A DNA stretch of 64,000 nt, from positions 8,093,542-8,157,541 of the forward strand of contig JALMQS010000681.1 in the NCBI GenBank assembly GCA_024734495.1, read 5' to 3'. Shown here one piece after another: positions 63,675 through 64,000 of the stretch. The DNA comes from Forficula auricularia. Taxonomy: Eukaryota; Arthropoda; Insecta; Dermaptera; Forficulidae. Both the position numbers and the translations under genes were made by a program. Every line of letters starts with the position of its first letter. The first letter of the stretch is position 1. The notes under the pieces are model-generated. The model worked only from the letters and a program-made list of their open reading frames with translations. It did no database searches and had not been told where the DNA came from.

Positions 63675-64000
63675 TATTAGAAAAAAATAAAACCGAATTC
63701 AAAAAATTAAATGCAATAAATAAAATAATAATAAGTTAAAAATTAAAATAAAATGCACTAAAAGGTATAAAAATAATTATCTAATTTAGTTACAACTAAT
63801 GATGAAATGACATGAAATCACTTTTTGAAGCCGGTGCCAAATATATACATTTTATTAATTAAACTCGACGGATTTTACTTAGTACGATTGGCGGGTACTA
63901 CTCGCTTATATAATTTGTTTGGAACCGACTTCAAAAGTGATTTCATGTAATAAATATTTCATCATTTAGTTGTAACTAAATTAGATAATTATTTTATAAC
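63675..64000. mobile_element. GACTTC element, copy 8 (palindrome half, cut by window end)
   Basis: ACCGAATTCAAAAAATTAAA through GAAATCACTTTTTGAAGCCG and GGAACCGACTTCAAAAGTGA, a diverged copy of the palindromic half. It resembles the 5731-6078 variant (GTGATTTCATGT) more than the others. The window ends inside it. Confidence 0.6.

Overview
The window is AT-rich, repeat-saturated nuclear DNA from a eukaryote, most likely an arthropod and probably an insect. This rests on a mariner element, several Tc1/mariner-type foldback elements, hAT elements of ZBED/ZMYM type, CR1-, RTE- and jockey-like LINE tails, Helitron-like ends, tRNA-derived SINEs and many MITEs. I see no intact host gene, no rRNA, no convincing functional tRNA and no CRISPR array. 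The coding-like stretches are nearly all broken transposon proteins, plus one ankyrin-repeat fragment and one unidentified ORF inside a palindrome. Species cannot be named from the sequence.

Repeat names used here. 'HP' elements are palindromes with hammerhead-ribozyme-like motifs (families A to G). 'GACTTC element' is a roughly 730-bp family bounded and punctuated by GACTTC/GAAGTC. 'H1' and 'H2' are Helitron-like families. R2, R3, R4, R7, R9, R10 and X are other interspersed repeats.

Layout. 0-10 kb: SINE inside a hairpin, R3, GACTTC copies, a TA-flanked terminal-inverted-repeat element, the best hammerhead-like palindrome (4563-4839), the ankyrin fragment and a foldback transposase remnant. 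10-20 kb: H1 copies with C-rich and R4 blocks, LINE fragments, a tandemly doubled palindrome (15757-16166) and a near-perfect 791-bp palindromic insertion (17042-17832). 20-32 kb: GACTTC copies, a hAT remnant with a perfect 8-bp target duplication, HP elements, H1/H2 and two copies of one LINE. 32-44 kb: a degenerate full-length mariner (34011-35293) inside a large palindrome, then foldback mariner-like elements. 44-48 kb: a cluster of HP elements, two of them in overlapping target sites. 48-64 kb: X repeats, SINEs, MITEs, hAT fragments, a CR1-like LINE split by a MITE, and a TA-flanked foldback element.

The most notable result is a set of palindromic insertions with 12-14-bp target-site duplications. 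Most carry CTGANGA ... GAAA(C) motifs that can fold like type I hammerhead ribozymes with a very short stem III, as reported for Penelope-like elements and retrozymes. No reverse transcriptase that could move them was found here, so they look non-autonomous.
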